A model generated the notes under the pieces. The model was not told the origin of the DNA and did no database searches. It worked only from the letters and a program-made list of their open reading frames with translations. A DNA stretch of 46,259 bases, taken from NCBI GenBank assembly GCA_022824735.1, contig JAJDZI010000066.1, positions 1-46,259 of the forward strand, in the 5' to 3' direction. Below are positions 1 through 9,426 of this stretch, in pieces. A program made the position numbers and the translations under genes. Origin of the DNA: Nitrospirales bacterium. Lineage in GTDB: Bacteria; Nitrospirota; Nitrospiria; Nitrospirales; UBA8639. Positions within the stretch are counted from its first letter, which is position 1; each line of letters begins with the position of its first letter.

Positions 1-1
1 G

Positions 2-1249
2 CGCGGCGCCCGGGTCACGCTGTACGAGATGCGACCCAAACAGGGAACCGCGGCGCACAAGACGGATCAGTTGGCGGAAATCGTGTGCTCGAATTCATTG
101 GGCTCCGCAGATCCTCTCAGCGCGCCGGGCATTTTGAAGGAAGAGATGCGGCTGCTGAATTCGCTGGTCATCCGGGCGGCGGAAGCGGCCCGCGTGCCAG
201 CCGGGGCGGCGCTGGCCGTGGACCGCGAGATCTTCGCGCGCGAAATCACCCGGACGCTGGAATCCCACCCGAATATCCGGATCATCCGGGAAGAGATCCG
301 GGAGATCCCCACGGGCGCCCTGTGCATCGTGGCCACGGGGCCCTTGACGTCCGAGAGCCTGGCGCAGGCCTTGACCGCGCTCACCCACAAAACGAACCTG
401 GCGTTTTTCGACGCAATTTCCCCGATCATCGATGCCGAGTCCATTGACATGGACAAGGTGTTTCGGGCGTCACGCTATGAAAAAGGCAGCGCGGATTATC
501 TGAATTGTCCGATGGATGAAGAAACCTACTCGGCCTTTTACGAGGCGCTGATGGCCGCGGACAAGGTGCAACCGAAGGATTTTGAACAGGTTCCCTACTT
601 TGAAGGCTGTCTCCCCATTGAAGCCATGGCGGAACGCGGAAAACAGACGTTGACCTTCGGTCCGATGAAGCCGGTCGGACTGATCGATCCGCGCACCGGC
701 GTCCGGCCGCACGCGGTACTCCAGTTACGTGCGGAAAATCGTCATGGTTCGTGTTATAACATGGTGGGGTTTCAAACCAAGCTGACTTACCCGGAGCAAA
801 AGCGCGTGTTCCGGATGATTCCGGGCCTTGAACGGGCGGCGTTTCTCCGCTATGGAAGCGTACATCGGAACACCTTTGTGAACTCCCCTGCCGTGTTGCG
901 CAACACGTTGCAACTGAAGGCGTCCGACCCCACGTGGCTGGCGGGCTGTATCGTCGGGGTGGAAGGCTACGTCGAATGCGCCGCCACCGGCGGCCTGGCG
1001 GGCATCAACGCCGGGCGGGCGTTGGCTGGTCTGTCGTTGGTGACGCCTCCCTTGGCCACGGCACATGGGGCCTTGCTGCATTATATTACGACCAGCGACG
1101 CCAGGCATTTCCAGCCCATGAATACGAACTTCGGCTTGTTTCCGCCCCTTCCCGTGAACGTGCGGGACAAAGAACACAAGCGTCGCATGATCCACGAACG
1201 GGCCCTTGAAGAGTGGCAAACATGGAAACGGCAATCCGCGCTTTCCTGA
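2..1249 (+). CDS. trmFO: Methylenetetrahydrofolate-tRNA-(uracil-5-)-methyltransferase TrmFO, 5'-truncated by the window edge
   Basis: TrmFO is a folate- and FAD-dependent enzyme that methylates U54 of the tRNA T-loop. The reading frame is open from base 2, upstream of the first ATG at 29. The residues before that ATG (RGARVTLYE) fit the family's N-terminal beta strand, so the true start with its glycine-rich FAD motif lies outside the window and ATG 29 is not the start. The family signature MRP...HKTDQLAEIVCSNSLGS follows at once. The C-terminal half has the GVEGYVECAATGGLAGINAGRA segment typical of GidA/TrmFO flavoproteins. The 3' end overlaps xerC, so the two are probably co-transcribed. 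Family assignment is firm. Confidence 0.95.
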   Translation, partial: RGARVTLYEMRPKQGTAAHKTDQLAEIVCSNSLGSADPLSAPGILKEEMRLLNSLVIRAAEAARVPAGAALAVDREIFAREITRTLESHPNIRIIREEIREIPTGALCIVATGPLTSESLAQALTALTHKTNLAFFDAISPIIDAESIDMDKVFRASRYEKGSADYLNCPMDEETYSAFYEALMAADKVQPKDFEQVPYFEGCLPIEAMAERGKQTLTFGPMKPVGLIDPRTGVRPHAVLQLRAENRHGSCYNMVGFQTKLTYPEQKRVFRMIPGLERAAFLRYGSVHRNTFVNSPAVLRNTLQLKASDPTWLAGCIVGVEGYVECAATGGLAGINAGRALAGLSLVTPPLATAHGALLHYITTSDARHFQPMNTNFGLFPPLPVNVRDKEHKRRMIHERALEEWQTWKRQSALS

Positions 1250-2196
1250 CGTACCTCGACGTGGAACGAGGCGCGTCCCGCGAAACGATTCGTGGTTATA
1301 CGTCTGACCTGCGACAATTTGTGGCCTTTCTGAAGACCGTCACGGACGTGCCGCCGGAGCCGGCCATGATCGATGCGTCGCTGGTTCGCCGGTTTCTGGT
1401 GTGGTTGGCCGAGCGACGGGATAAAAAGTCATCGCAGGCGCGGAAGCTTGCGACGCTGCGCAGCCTCTTCAAATTTTTGCGCCGCCGCGGGAACGTGTCG
1501 AGCAATCCCGTGGCCAACGTTCGTTCTCCACGGCTGGGGCAACGCTTGCCCCGCGTCCTCACGAAAGACGAGGCGGGCCGGGTGATCGAATCTTCCGGTT
1601 GCGGTGAAGGAACCTGCGCAGCCAGGGATCAAGCGATTCTGGAAACACTCTATTCGACGGGCGCGCGGGTGAGTGAGTTGGTAGGGGTGAATTGGAGCGA
1701 CCTGAGTCTTGATGAAGGGATGGTACGGTTGAAAGGCAAAGGTAAAAAAGAGCGGCTCGTACCGATCGGGTGCGTGGCCATCGAGGCCATCCGGGATTAT
1801 CTTGCCGTGACCCCGGTTCGGGCGAATCCGGCCACGGACAAGGACGCGGCCTCGCCCCTCAACGTGAAACCGGCGGATGGTCCGGTATTTCGCAACAATC
1901 GAGGCGGCCGGTTATCGGTCCGAAGCGTGGAGCGGATCGTCCGGCGTTACGGCGACCGCTTGCAGGTGGGGACCGTGACCCCGCATACTTTCCGGCATTC
2001 CTATGCCACGCATTTATTGGACGAGGGGGCCGACCTCCGGGTCATTCAGGAAATGCTCGGACATGCGTCGTTGGCCACCACCCAGAAATATACACACTTG
2101 GCCACAGACCGGTTGATGGAAGTGTACGATCAGGCCCATCCGCGTTCCGGAAACGTGAAGGCCGGAAAGCCCGCGACCCCGAGGAAATCTCCATGA
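1222..2196 (+). CDS. xerC: Tyrosine recombinase XerC
   Basis: This is a site-specific tyrosine recombinase that resolves chromosome dimers with XerD at dif. An N-terminal SAM-like core-binding domain (about residues 3-85) precedes the catalytic domain. Catalytic residues are visible: Arg in STGARVSEL, Lys in the [12 protein letters not shown] hairpin, HxxR in [12 protein letters not shown], His in [12 protein letters not shown], and the nucleophilic Tyr in QKYTH. A GTG at 1213 would add three residues (MAN); I prefer ATG 1222. Both overlap the end of trmFO. The stop overlaps the start of hslV as ATGA. The xerC-hslV-hslU linkage is common in bacteria. XerC rather than XerD is inferred from this neighbourhood. 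Confidence 0.93.
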   Translation: METAIRAFLTYLDVERGASRETIRGYTSDLRQFVAFLKTVTDVPPEPAMIDASLVRRFLVWLAERRDKKSSQARKLATLRSLFKFLRRRGNVSSNPVANVRSPRLGQRLPRVLTKDEAGRVIESSGCGEGTCAARDQAILETLYSTGARVSELVGVNWSDLSLDEGMVRLKGKGKKERLVPIGCVAIEAIRDYLAVTPVRANPATDKDAASPLNVKPADGPVFRNNRGGRLSVRSVERIVRRYGDRLQVGTVTPHTFRHSYATHLLDEGADLRVIQEMLGHASLATTQKYTHLATDRLMEVYDQAHPRSGNVKAGKPATPRKSP

Positions 2197-2735
2197 AGAT
2201 CCGGTCCACCACGATTCTGTCCGTTCGTCGAAACGGCACGGTGGCCATGGGTTGTGACGGCCAGGTGACGGTTGGGACTACGGTGATGAAGGCCAACGCG
2301 CGCAAAGTTCGCCGGCTCCATCACGATCAGGTCATCGCGGGTTTTGCCGGAGCCACGGCGGACGCCTTTACCTTATTTGAAAAGTTCGAGGAGAAATTGG
2401 AAGAATATCGAGGCAACCTGACCAGGGCCGCGGTCGAACTGGCCAAAGACTGGCGGACGGATCGCGTGTTGCGACGCCTCGAAGCATTGTTAGCCGTCGC
2501 GGACCTGGATCGGTCCTTTCTCATTTCCGGCACGGGGGACGTCGTGGAACCGGAAGACGGAATTCTCGCCATCGGGTCGGGCGGACCGTATGCGCTGGCC
2601 GCGGCTCGCGCGCTGATGGACCATTCTTCCTTGACGCCGCCGGAGATCGTCGACAACGCCATGCGTATTGCCGGCGGCATCGATATCTACACGAATCACG
2701 AAATCGTGATCGAAGAACTGAAGGCATCCTCATGA
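2193..2735 (+). CDS. hslV: ATP-dependent protease peptidase subunit HslV (ClpQ)
   Basis: HslV is the proteolytic subunit of the two-component HslUV (ClpYQ) cytosolic protease, a proteasome-like N-terminal-threonine hydrolase. The predicted 180-aa product starts [15 protein letters not shown]. The family's catalytic Thr corresponds to Thr6, so a five-residue propeptide (MKIRS) would have to be removed. The GDGQVT-like segment is present as GCDGQVTVG, and the C terminus has [11 protein letters not shown]. An open frame extends upstream to 1770, but that part is a shadow of xerC; ATG 2193, overlapping the xerC stop, gives the family's length. It is coupled by a 4-bp overlap to hslU. Confidence 0.95.
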   Translation: MKIRSTTILSVRRNGTVAMGCDGQVTVGTTVMKANARKVRRLHHDQVIAGFAGATADAFTLFEKFEEKLEEYRGNLTRAAVELAKDWRTDRVLRRLEALLAVADLDRSFLISGTGDVVEPEDGILAIGSGGPYALAAARALMDHSSLTPPEIVDNAMRIAGGIDIYTNHEIVIEELKASS

Positions 2736-4108
2736 ATCCCGACGCCCCGGCGGTGAAACTCGATAGCTTGTCTCCTCGCGAAATCGTCGAAGTGCTCGAC
2801 AGGTACGTGATCGGACAACGCGACGCCAAACGGATGGTGGCCATCGCCTTGCGCAATCGATGGCGCCGCCAGCAACTCAGCCCGGAACTGCGTGAAGAAA
2901 TTTTCCCGAAGAACATCGTCATGATCGGGCCGACGGGCGTGGGCAAGACGGAAATTTCCCGGCGATTGGCGAAATTGGCCGACGCCCCGTTCATCAAAGT
3001 CGAAGCATCGAAGTTTACCGAAGTGGGGTACGTGGGGCGTGACGTGGAATCGATCATCCGCGACCTGACCGAACAGTCGGTCAACCTGGTAAAAAATTCG
3101 TCGCTTGAGCGAGTCGAACGGAAGGCCGAAGACATCGCCGAAGATCACGTGCTCGATTTGTTGCTTCCTCCGAGTACGTCTCGACCTGCGGAGGGGCAGG
3201 AGCATGAGCCGGGGCAACCGGCGCCGGGTGACGCCACCCGACAAAAGCTACGCAAGCAACTACGGGAAGGCGGGCTGGATAACCGGACCGTGGAAATCGA
3301 AATCAAGGAGCGCGGGCTGCCCGTCGGGATTATCTCCAACGTCGGAGGCATGGAAGAACTGGAGAATCATTTGCGCGACATGCTTGGCGGGTTGATGCCC
3401 GGCAAGAAGAAAAACCGGGTCATGAAAATCCCCGACGCCCTGAAGTATTTTGCGCAGGAGGAAGCGCAGAAACTGATTGACATGGACGAGGTGACGCGCG
3501 ACGCCATCGAACGGGTCGAGCAATCCGGCATCGTCTTTTTGGATGAAATCGATAAAATTGCGGGCCGGGAAAAACACATGGGGCCCGACGTGTCACGGGA
3601 AGGCGTGCAACGGGATTTGCTGCCGATTGTCGAAGGAGCGACCGTCAATACAAAATACGGGCCGGTGAAGACCGACCATATTCTGTTTATTGCCGCCGGG
3701 GCGTTTCACGTGGCCAAGCCGACCGACCTGATTCCCGAGTTGCAGGGCCGGTTCCCCATTCGGGTCGAGTTGGAACCCTTGACCAAAGGCGACCTGGTGC
3801 GCATTTTGACGGAACCCAGAAACGCCCTGGTGAAACAATATCAGGCCTTGATGAAAACCGAAGACATCACGCTGGACTTTACACGGGAAGGCATTGACGC
3901 CATTGCGGCCATCGCCGTGGAGGTCAACGATCGAACGGAAAACATCGGCGCGCGCCGGTTGTTCACGATCGTGGAGCGGTTGCTGGAGGAAGTCTCCTTC
4001 GAAGCACAGGAACTGGAAGAGAAAAAAGTGGTGATCGACGCGCCCTACGTGCATGAGCATTTGAAAGAGATCGTCAAGGACCAGGATCTGAGCCGGTACA
4101 TCTTGTAG
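2732..4108 (+). CDS. hslU: ATP-dependent protease ATPase subunit HslU (ClpY)
   Basis: HslU is the AAA+ unfoldase ring that feeds substrates into HslV. The 458-aa length is normal. The N-terminal [22 protein letters not shown] segment is the HslU signature. Walker A is [13 protein letters not shown] and Walker B is [10 protein letters not shown]. The family-specific I-domain lies between them (about residues 110-240), and the C terminus ends DLSRYIL, as expected for docking into HslV. The start ATG overlaps the hslV stop (ATGA), implying translational coupling. Confidence 0.97.
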   Translation: MNPDAPAVKLDSLSPREIVEVLDRYVIGQRDAKRMVAIALRNRWRRQQLSPELREEIFPKNIVMIGPTGVGKTEISRRLAKLADAPFIKVEASKFTEVGYVGRDVESIIRDLTEQSVNLVKNSSLERVERKAEDIAEDHVLDLLLPPSTSRPAEGQEHEPGQPAPGDATRQKLRKQLREGGLDNRTVEIEIKERGLPVGIISNVGGMEELENHLRDMLGGLMPGKKKNRVMKIPDALKYFAQEEAQKLIDMDEVTRDAIERVEQSGIVFLDEIDKIAGREKHMGPDVSREGVQRDLLPIVEGATVNTKYGPVKTDHILFIAAGAFHVAKPTDLIPELQGRFPIRVELEPLTKGDLVRILTEPRNALVKQYQALMKTEDITLDFTREGIDAIAAIAVEVNDRTENIGARRLFTIVERLLEEVSFEAQELEEKKVVIDAPYVHEHLKEIVKDQDLSRYIL

Positions 4109-4128
4109 AAACGCCGGTTGCCCCAATC

Positions 4129-5022
4129 ATGAACAGACTGATCAAGAAAGCGGACGTCCTCGTCGAAGCGTTGCCCTACATCCGGACGTTCGCGGGAAAG
4201 ACCATCGTCATCAAATACGGCGGGAAAGCCATGGTCGAGGATGGACTGAAGGATGGCTTTGCCGAAGACGTAGTGCTGATGAAATACGTCGGCCTCAATC
4301 CCGTGATCGTGCACGGCGGCGGGCCGCAGATCGATCAAATGCTGTCCCGGTTGGGCATGAAGCCGACCTTCAGGCGAGGCGTCCGGGTCACGGATCAAGC
4401 GACCATGGACGTGGTCGAAATGGTCCTGGGCGGAAAGATCAACAAGGAAATCGTCACGATGCTCAATCAACACGGGGGGAAGGCCGTCGGCATCACCGGC
4501 AAGGACGCGCAGTGCATCGTGTGCAAACCGTTTTCCGCAAAGGCCTGGGTGCAGGGGTTGAGCCACGAGCCCCACGGTCAGGCGGAGGAAGAGTACGGCT
4601 TCGTGGGAGAGGTCGATCGGATCGAACCGCAGCTCATCACGAAACTACAGCAGGAGAATCTGATTCCGGTCATCGCTCCCATCGGCGTCGATCGCAAAGG
4701 CAAACCGCATAACATCAACGCGGACCTCGTGGCCGGTGCCGTGGCTGGCGCGTTGAAAGCGGAGAAGCTGCTGATGCTCACCGACGTGCGAGGCATTCGC
4801 GGTGCCAATAACCGGCACCTGCCCACGGTCTCCAGAAAAGACGTCGAACGCATGGTGAAGAAGGGTACAATCAGTGAAGGCATGCTGCCCAAGGTGCGGG
4901 CCTGTTTAGCTGGGATCGAAGCCGGGGTGCAAAAGGCCCACATTATTGACGGCCGGATCGAGCACGCCGTCTTACTGGAGATTTTCACGGACAAGGGAAT
5001 CGGCACGGAAATCGTGGCGTAG
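4129..5022 (+). CDS. argB: Acetylglutamate kinase
   Basis: ArgB phosphorylates N-acetyl-L-glutamate in the second step of arginine biosynthesis. Amino-acid-kinase fold motifs are visible: IVIKYGGKAM near residue 25, VIVHGGGPQID near 60, KAVGITGKDA near 120, and a C-terminal EHAVLLEIFTDKGIGTEI. The length of 297 aa is usual for bacterial ArgB. It starts 20 bp after hslU and may share its transcript. The N-terminal extension with KADVLVEALPYIRTF resembles the helix of arginine-sensitive hexameric ArgBs, so feedback inhibition by arginine is plausible but inferred. Confidence 0.96.
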   Translation: MNRLIKKADVLVEALPYIRTFAGKTIVIKYGGKAMVEDGLKDGFAEDVVLMKYVGLNPVIVHGGGPQIDQMLSRLGMKPTFRRGVRVTDQATMDVVEMVLGGKINKEIVTMLNQHGGKAVGITGKDAQCIVCKPFSAKAWVQGLSHEPHGQAEEEYGFVGEVDRIEPQLITKLQQENLIPVIAPIGVDRKGKPHNINADLVAGAVAGALKAEKLLMLTDVRGIRGANNRHLPTVSRKDVERMVKKGTISEGMLPKVRACLAGIEAGVQKAHIIDGRIEHAVLLEIFTDKGIGTEIVA

Positions 5023-5027
5023 ACCTA

Positions 5028-5063
5028 CCCCCTCTCCCTGACGAGGGAGAGGGCTGGGGTGAG
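5028..5063. repeat. GC-rich hairpin repeat after argB
   Basis: A perfect 10-bp stem, CCCTCTCCCT (5030-5039) with AGGGAGAGGG (5044-5053), has a 4-base loop and is followed by CTGGGGTGAG. The same theme recurs near 14.7 kb and 23.6 kb. There is no T-run, so calling it an intrinsic terminator would be speculative. I treat it as a dispersed intergenic repeat. Confidence 0.6.
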
Positions 5064-5091
5064 CGGGGTGCCGTCCCGCGGCTCTCACGAC

Positions 5092-5721
5092 ATGAAACTC
5101 ACGAAAGCACAATCCGGGGGGAAGAATCGTGCCGCGCCGCCGCCGCCGGACCGGAAGACCGTGCTGTTGCTGGTTCACCTCCAGAATGACTTTTGTCCGG
5201 GCGGCGCCTCGCCGGTGCCTGAAGGGGATCACGTCGTCCCCGTGGCCAATGACTGGATTCGGTTTTTTGCCGGGCAGGGGTACGGGATTGTCGCCACGCG
5301 GGATTGGCATCCGGCGAACCACTGTTCATTTCGAGAGCAGGGTGGACCGTGGCCGCCGCATTGCGTGCAAGGGTCATTGGGGTCCCAGTTCCATCCGGAT
5401 TTGAAAATGCCGCCCGGGACGCTGATCGTGTCCGTGGCCACCAATCCGAAACAAGAAGCCTATTCCGGGTTTGACGGGACCACGCTGGACGAGCGTCTCG
5501 AAGATCTGGGGGCGCAGACCTTGTACGTGATCGGGCTGGCCACGGACTATTGCGTGAAGCAGACGGTCCTGGATGCCTGCAAGCTGGGATTTCGTGTCGT
5601 GGTCCTGAGAGACGGTGTGCGCGGGATCAACGTGCAACCCGGAGATTCCGGGCGAGCCCTGGAGGCCATGCAGGAAGCCGGCGCTATTGTGGCTGTTTCA
5701 GCAGACCTTAGCATCCACTGA
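5092..5721 (+). CDS. Nicotinamidase/isochorismatase-fold protein with substituted catalytic residues
   Basis: This 209-aa product belongs to the cysteine-hydrolase (isochorismatase) superfamily and is closest in layout to nicotinamidase PncA. The metal-site residues seem kept: Asp71 and His73 (DWH), His77 and His90. The nucleophilic cysteine is Cys154 in ATDYCVKQT. The first triad residue, Asp in VDxQNDF of known PncAs, is His29 here (LLLVHLQNDFCPGG). The lysine of the KGxNP motif is Val115 (VSVATNPKQEAYSGF). The protein may therefore be inactive, use other residues, or have another role. A GTG at 5059 could add 11 residues, but that stretch falls in the repeat region, so ATG 5092 is preferred. 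It lies alone between argB and the convergent xth. Confidence 0.8.
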   Translation: MKLTKAQSGGKNRAAPPPPDRKTVLLLVHLQNDFCPGGASPVPEGDHVVPVANDWIRFFAGQGYGIVATRDWHPANHCSFREQGGPWPPHCVQGSLGSQFHPDLKMPPGTLIVSVATNPKQEAYSGFDGTTLDERLEDLGAQTLYVIGLATDYCVKQTVLDACKLGFRVVVLRDGVRGINVQPGDSGRALEAMQEAGAIVAVSADLSIH

Positions 5722-5736
5722 CTAGGTGACATCCTG

Positions 5737-6513
5737 TTATCGCTCCACCTGTAACTCACACCAGGCGGGCGTATGGTCGGAAGGCTTCTCTTTGCCGCGG
5801 GGACCTTTGTCCACACCGGAGGCGACCAGCCGGTCGGCCGCCTGCGGAGAGAGCAGCACGTGATCGATCCGTAAGCCCTGATCCTTGTTCCAGCACCCGG
5901 CCTGGTAATCCCAAAACGTGTACACGCCCGGGTGCGGGTGCCGCACGCGAAGGGCATCCGTAAGGCCCAGATAACACAACGTCTGAAACCGGGCGCGGGT
6001 CTCGGGGTGACAGAGCGCATCATGGGCAAACCCCTCTGGGTCGTAGACGTCCTCGTCCGTGGGGCACACGTTGTAATCACCGCCCAACACCAAAGGCTCC
6101 TCATAGGCCAGCAGGGTGCGCACGTGGGCGATCAGGCGATCCATCCACGCCAGCTTGTAGGAAAATTTGTCCGTGTCGATGGGATTGCCGTTCGGCAGGT
6201 ACAGCGACGCGACGCGGATTGAGCCAGTAACGGCTTCGAGATACCGGGCCTGTGCATCGGTCGAATCACCGGGCAGCGCCCGCTGTTCAACCTCAATGGG
6301 CTGTTTCGAGAGAATCCCCACGCCATTGAAGGTCTTCTGTCCGACAAGCGCAACGTGGTAGCCCACGTCTTCAATCCCGGCGCGAGGGAACCGCTCCTCC
6401 GTGGATTTCAATTCCTGGAGTAACAAGACGTCCGGGCTCTTCTCTCGCAGGTAGGCCGTGACGTGCGGCAGCCGGACGTTGATGGAGTTCACGTTCCACG
6501 TGGCAATCTTCAT
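5737..6513 (-). CDS. xth: Exodeoxyribonuclease III (ExoIII/AP endonuclease family)
   Basis: This is a DNA repair nuclease of the endonuclease/exonuclease/phosphatase fold: Mg2+-dependent AP endonuclease and 3' exonuclease in base excision repair. The 258-aa protein starts MKIATWNVNSINVRL. It has the catalytic metal Glu in LLLQELK, Asp and Asn in GGDYNVCP, and a C-terminal SDHTP with the catalytic Asp-His pair. Length and motif order match XthA-type enzymes. It converges with the nicotinamidase-like gene. It lies 44 bp downstream of polA on the same strand, a sensible repair pairing. Confidence 0.95.
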   Translation of the reverse strand: MKIATWNVNSINVRLPHVTAYLREKSPDVLLLQELKSTEERFPRAGIEDVGYHVALVGQKTFNGVGILSKQPIEVEQRALPGDSTDAQARYLEAVTGSIRVASLYLPNGNPIDTDKFSYKLAWMDRLIAHVRTLLAYEEPLVLGGDYNVCPTDEDVYDPEGFAHDALCHPETRARFQTLCYLGLTDALRVRHPHPGVYTFWDYQAGCWNKDQGLRIDHVLLSPQAADRLVASGVDKGPRGKEKPSDHTPAWCELQVER

Positions 6514-6557
6514 GCAGGGAAAATCCTAAAGAGTTCCATGGATTCGCGGCAAATTTC

Positions 6558-9362
6558 TCAATGCGCGTCGCCCCACGAGTGGCCTTGGCCTACGTCCACC
6601 GTCAGGGGCACCGACAGGTGGAGCGCGGGCAGGCACGAGGATTCCATGACGGTCTTCACCACGCCGGCCGTTTGATCCACGACCGCGTCGTCCACTTCAA
6701 AGAGCAGCTCGTCATGCACCGTCAACAGCATGCGGGCGCGCGTGTCCAGGCCGCGCCGCGCCAATGCCTGGGGAACGCGAATCATGGCGCGTTTCAGCAC
6801 GTCGGCGGCCGTGCCCTGGATCGGGGCGTTGATCGCCGCGCGTTCGGCAAAGTTGCGCCGGGCGGCATTCTTGTCGTGGATGCCCGGCACGTGGCACCGG
6901 CGCCCGAAGAGCGTTTCGACGTATCCACGCTCGCGACAGAATTGCTTGGTCCGGGTCATGTAGTCCTGGATACCCGGGTACCGTTCGAAATAGGCTTTCA
7001 TGTACGCTGCGGCCTCTTCGTTGGAAATGCCCAGTTGGCGGCTCAGCCCGAACGCGCTGATTCCGTAGATGATACCGAAATTTATGGCCTTGGCTCGACG
7101 TCGCATTGCCGGATCCACCGTGCCGGCGTCAACGCCGAAGATCCGGGCCGCGGTCAGGGCGTGAATGTCCACGCCGTCGTGGAACGCGCGTTTCAACGCG
7201 TCGATCCCGGCGACGTGGGCGAGGAGCCGTAACTCGATTTGGGAGTAGTCCAGCGAGAGCAGGAACCGTCCGGGTTCGGCCACGAACGCGTGGCGGATTT
7301 TTCGGCCGTCTTCAGTCCGAATGGGAATGTTTTGCAGGTTGGGGTTTGTGGAAGACAAGCGGCCGGTAGACGCGGCGGCCATGGCAAAGGACGTATGCAC
7401 GCGACCCGTGCGCGGGTTGATCTGTTCGATCAGGGCGTCGGTATAGGTGCTCTTGAGTTTGTCGAGTTGTCGCCATTCCAGCACCGTGGCCGGCAGTTCG
7501 TGCCCGTCGGCGGCCAGCGAGTCCAGCACGTCAGCGCCGGTGGCATAAGCGCCGGATTTCCCCTTGTGCCCGCCCTCCAGGCGTAGTTCGTCGAACAGGA
7601 CCTCACCGAGTTGCTTCGGGGAGCCCACGTTGAATTCACGACCGGCGAGCCGGTAAATGTCCTGCTCCAAGGCGCGCTGACGTTCTGCGAATTCCCGGCT
7701 GAGTTGTTCCAGTTTCTCCCGGTCCACGCGGATGCCGTCGATTTCCACGTCGGCCAGGACCGGCGCAAGGGGCCGTTCCAGGGTCTCATAGGGCGTCACC
7801 ATGCGTTCGGCCAACAGGCGGGGTTTGAGGAACCGGTGGAGCCGCAGGGTCACGTCCGCGTCTTCCGCGGCATAGGCCAGTGCCCGGTCCAGCGGAACCA
7901 GGTCAAAGGTGATTTGTGATTTCCCCGTGCCGGTCACGTCCTTGAACGGAATCGTCCGATGATCCAAATGCAGCGCGGCCAATTCATCCATGCCGTGACC
8001 ATGATTGCCGCCGTCCAGCACGTAGGACATCAGCATGGTGTCGTCCAAAGGCGAAACGGCGACGTCGTATCGTCGCAGCACCACCATGTCGTATTTCAGA
8101 TTATGACCAATTTTCAGCACCGAGGGATCGGCCAAGAGGGGCCTCAGGAGATTCAAGGCCGCGTCGAGCGGAATTTGTGCGAGTGGTTCCTGTTGTTGAG
8201 AAGGCGGCTCCTGCCCGGCGGCGGAACCCTCCGGTTCGGCCGCGGCCGCGGGCAGGCGGTGCGCAAGCGGGATGTAGCACGCATGGCCGGGTTGTACGCA
8301 CAGGGAGACACCGACCAGGTCCGCAAGGCTGCCATCCAGCGACGTGGTTTCCGTATCGAGCGCCACGGCGCCGGCGTAGCGCGCCCGGGTCACCCAGTCC
8401 TGCAGGACTTCAACGGATTGGACCAGTTCATAGCGAGTGACGGCAGGAGCGTCTTCGGTTTTGGCCGTGGCTTCCCCGGGGGGCAGCCGGTGTTGAACTT
8501 TGGCCATGACCGATTTGAAGCCCTGTTCATCGAGAAACGCGAGTAACTGCGAGAGGTCCGGGTCCCGGCGTCGCAACGCGGATACGGTCACGTCCATCGG
8601 CACGTCATCCCGCAGGCGAACCAGTTCGCGGGAGAGTCTGGCTTGCCCGGCGAAGTCGATGAGGCTCTGACGTCGCTTCGGTTGTTTGATTTCGGATGCC
8701 CGTTCGAGCAGGGAATCCAGGTCGCCGTAGGCTTGAATGAGTTGGGCCGCAGTCTTCACGCCGATGCCGGGGACCCCGGGAACGTTGTCCGTGGAATCGC
8801 CGGCCAGAGCCTGCACGTCCACGACCTGCTCCGGGCCTACGCCGAACTTTTCCTTCACCTCGTCCGGGCCGATCCTGCGGTTCTTGAGGGCGTCGAACAT
8901 GCTCACCCGCTCAGACACCAATTGCATCAGGTCCTTGTCCGAGGACACGATCATGACGTCGAAGCCGTCTGCCTGGGCGCGGCGCGCGTAGGTGGCGATC
9001 AGGTCGTCCGCTTCGAACCCGGGCCGTTCGAGACATTCAACGTTGAAAGCCCGCGTGGCGTCGCGCACCAATGGAAACTGGGGGATCAGTTCGTCGGGCG
9101 GGTCCGGGCGGTTGGCTTTGTACTCGGGAAAAATCTCGTTGCGAAAGGATTCCCGTGCCGAATCGAAAACCACGGCCACGTGCGTGGCCTGAAGATCGTC
9201 CAACAGTTTGAGCAACATGTTGGTAAACCCAAGAACGGCGTTCACGGGTGTCCCGTCCGGACGGGTCAGCACCGGGAGCGCGTGAAACGCCCGGAACAGG
9301 AAACCGGACCCATCCACCAGACACAGGTGCCGGTCCGGAGCGTCTCGGGATTCTGGCGTCAT
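6558..9362 (-). CDS. polA: DNA polymerase I
   Basis: PolA fills gaps in repair and removes RNA primers. The 934-aa length matches full three-domain enzymes. The 5' nuclease domain covers about residues 10-300, with VDGSGFLFRAFHAL, FEADDLIATYA and a GVPGIGVKTAA helix-hairpin-helix. The 3'-5' exonuclease domain covers about 325-530; its acidic motif ALDTETTSLDG, GHNLKYDMVVL and YAAEDADVT are present, so proofreading appears intact. The polymerase domain has FLLSLDYSQIELRLLAH (motif A), RRRAKAINFGIIYGISAFGL (motif B) and LLTVHDELLFEV (motif C). Proline- and glutamate-rich sequence around residues 380-400 looks like a local insertion in the exonuclease domain. Confidence 0.97.
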   Translation of the reverse strand: MTPESRDAPDRHLCLVDGSGFLFRAFHALPVLTRPDGTPVNAVLGFTNMLLKLLDDLQATHVAVVFDSARESFRNEIFPEYKANRPDPPDELIPQFPLVRDATRAFNVECLERPGFEADDLIATYARRAQADGFDVMIVSSDKDLMQLVSERVSMFDALKNRRIGPDEVKEKFGVGPEQVVDVQALAGDSTDNVPGVPGIGVKTAAQLIQAYGDLDSLLERASEIKQPKRRQSLIDFAGQARLSRELVRLRDDVPMDVTVSALRRRDPDLSQLLAFLDEQGFKSVMAKVQHRLPPGEATAKTEDAPAVTRYELVQSVEVLQDWVTRARYAGAVALDTETTSLDGSLADLVGVSLCVQPGHACYIPLAHRLPAAAAEPEGSAAGQEPPSQQQEPLAQIPLDAALNLLRPLLADPSVLKIGHNLKYDMVVLRRYDVAVSPLDDTMLMSYVLDGGNHGHGMDELAALHLDHRTIPFKDVTGTGKSQITFDLVPLDRALAYAAEDADVTLRLHRFLKPRLLAERMVTPYETLERPLAPVLADVEIDGIRVDREKLEQLSREFAERQRALEQDIYRLAGREFNVGSPKQLGEVLFDELRLEGGHKGKSGAYATGADVLDSLAADGHELPATVLEWRQLDKLKSTYTDALIEQINPRTGRVHTSFAMAAASTGRLSSTNPNLQNIPIRTEDGRKIRHAFVAEPGRFLLSLDYSQIELRLLAHVAGIDALKRAFHDGVDIHALTAARIFGVDAGTVDPAMRRRAKAINFGIIYGISAFGLSRQLGISNEEAAAYMKAYFERYPGIQDYMTRTKQFCRERGYVETLFGRRCHVPGIHDKNAARRNFAERAAINAPIQGTAADVLKRAMIRVPQALARRGLDTRARMLLTVHDELLFEVDDAVVDQTAGVVKTVMESSCLPALHLSVPLTVDVGQGHSWGDAH

Positions 9363-9426
9363 GATCGTCAGCCTGGCTCTTGCTTTGCCTTTGTCAGGAT
9401 TCGCAACGGATCGCCCCGGCGGGTGG

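Noticed and set aside
1770-2192. N-terminal extension of hslV
   Set aside because: It lies within xerC in another frame. HslV family length and start are met by ATG 2193.
5030-5053. Intrinsic terminator after argB
   Set aside because: The stem is perfect, but there is no T-run and the same sequence theme recurs elsewhere as a repeat.
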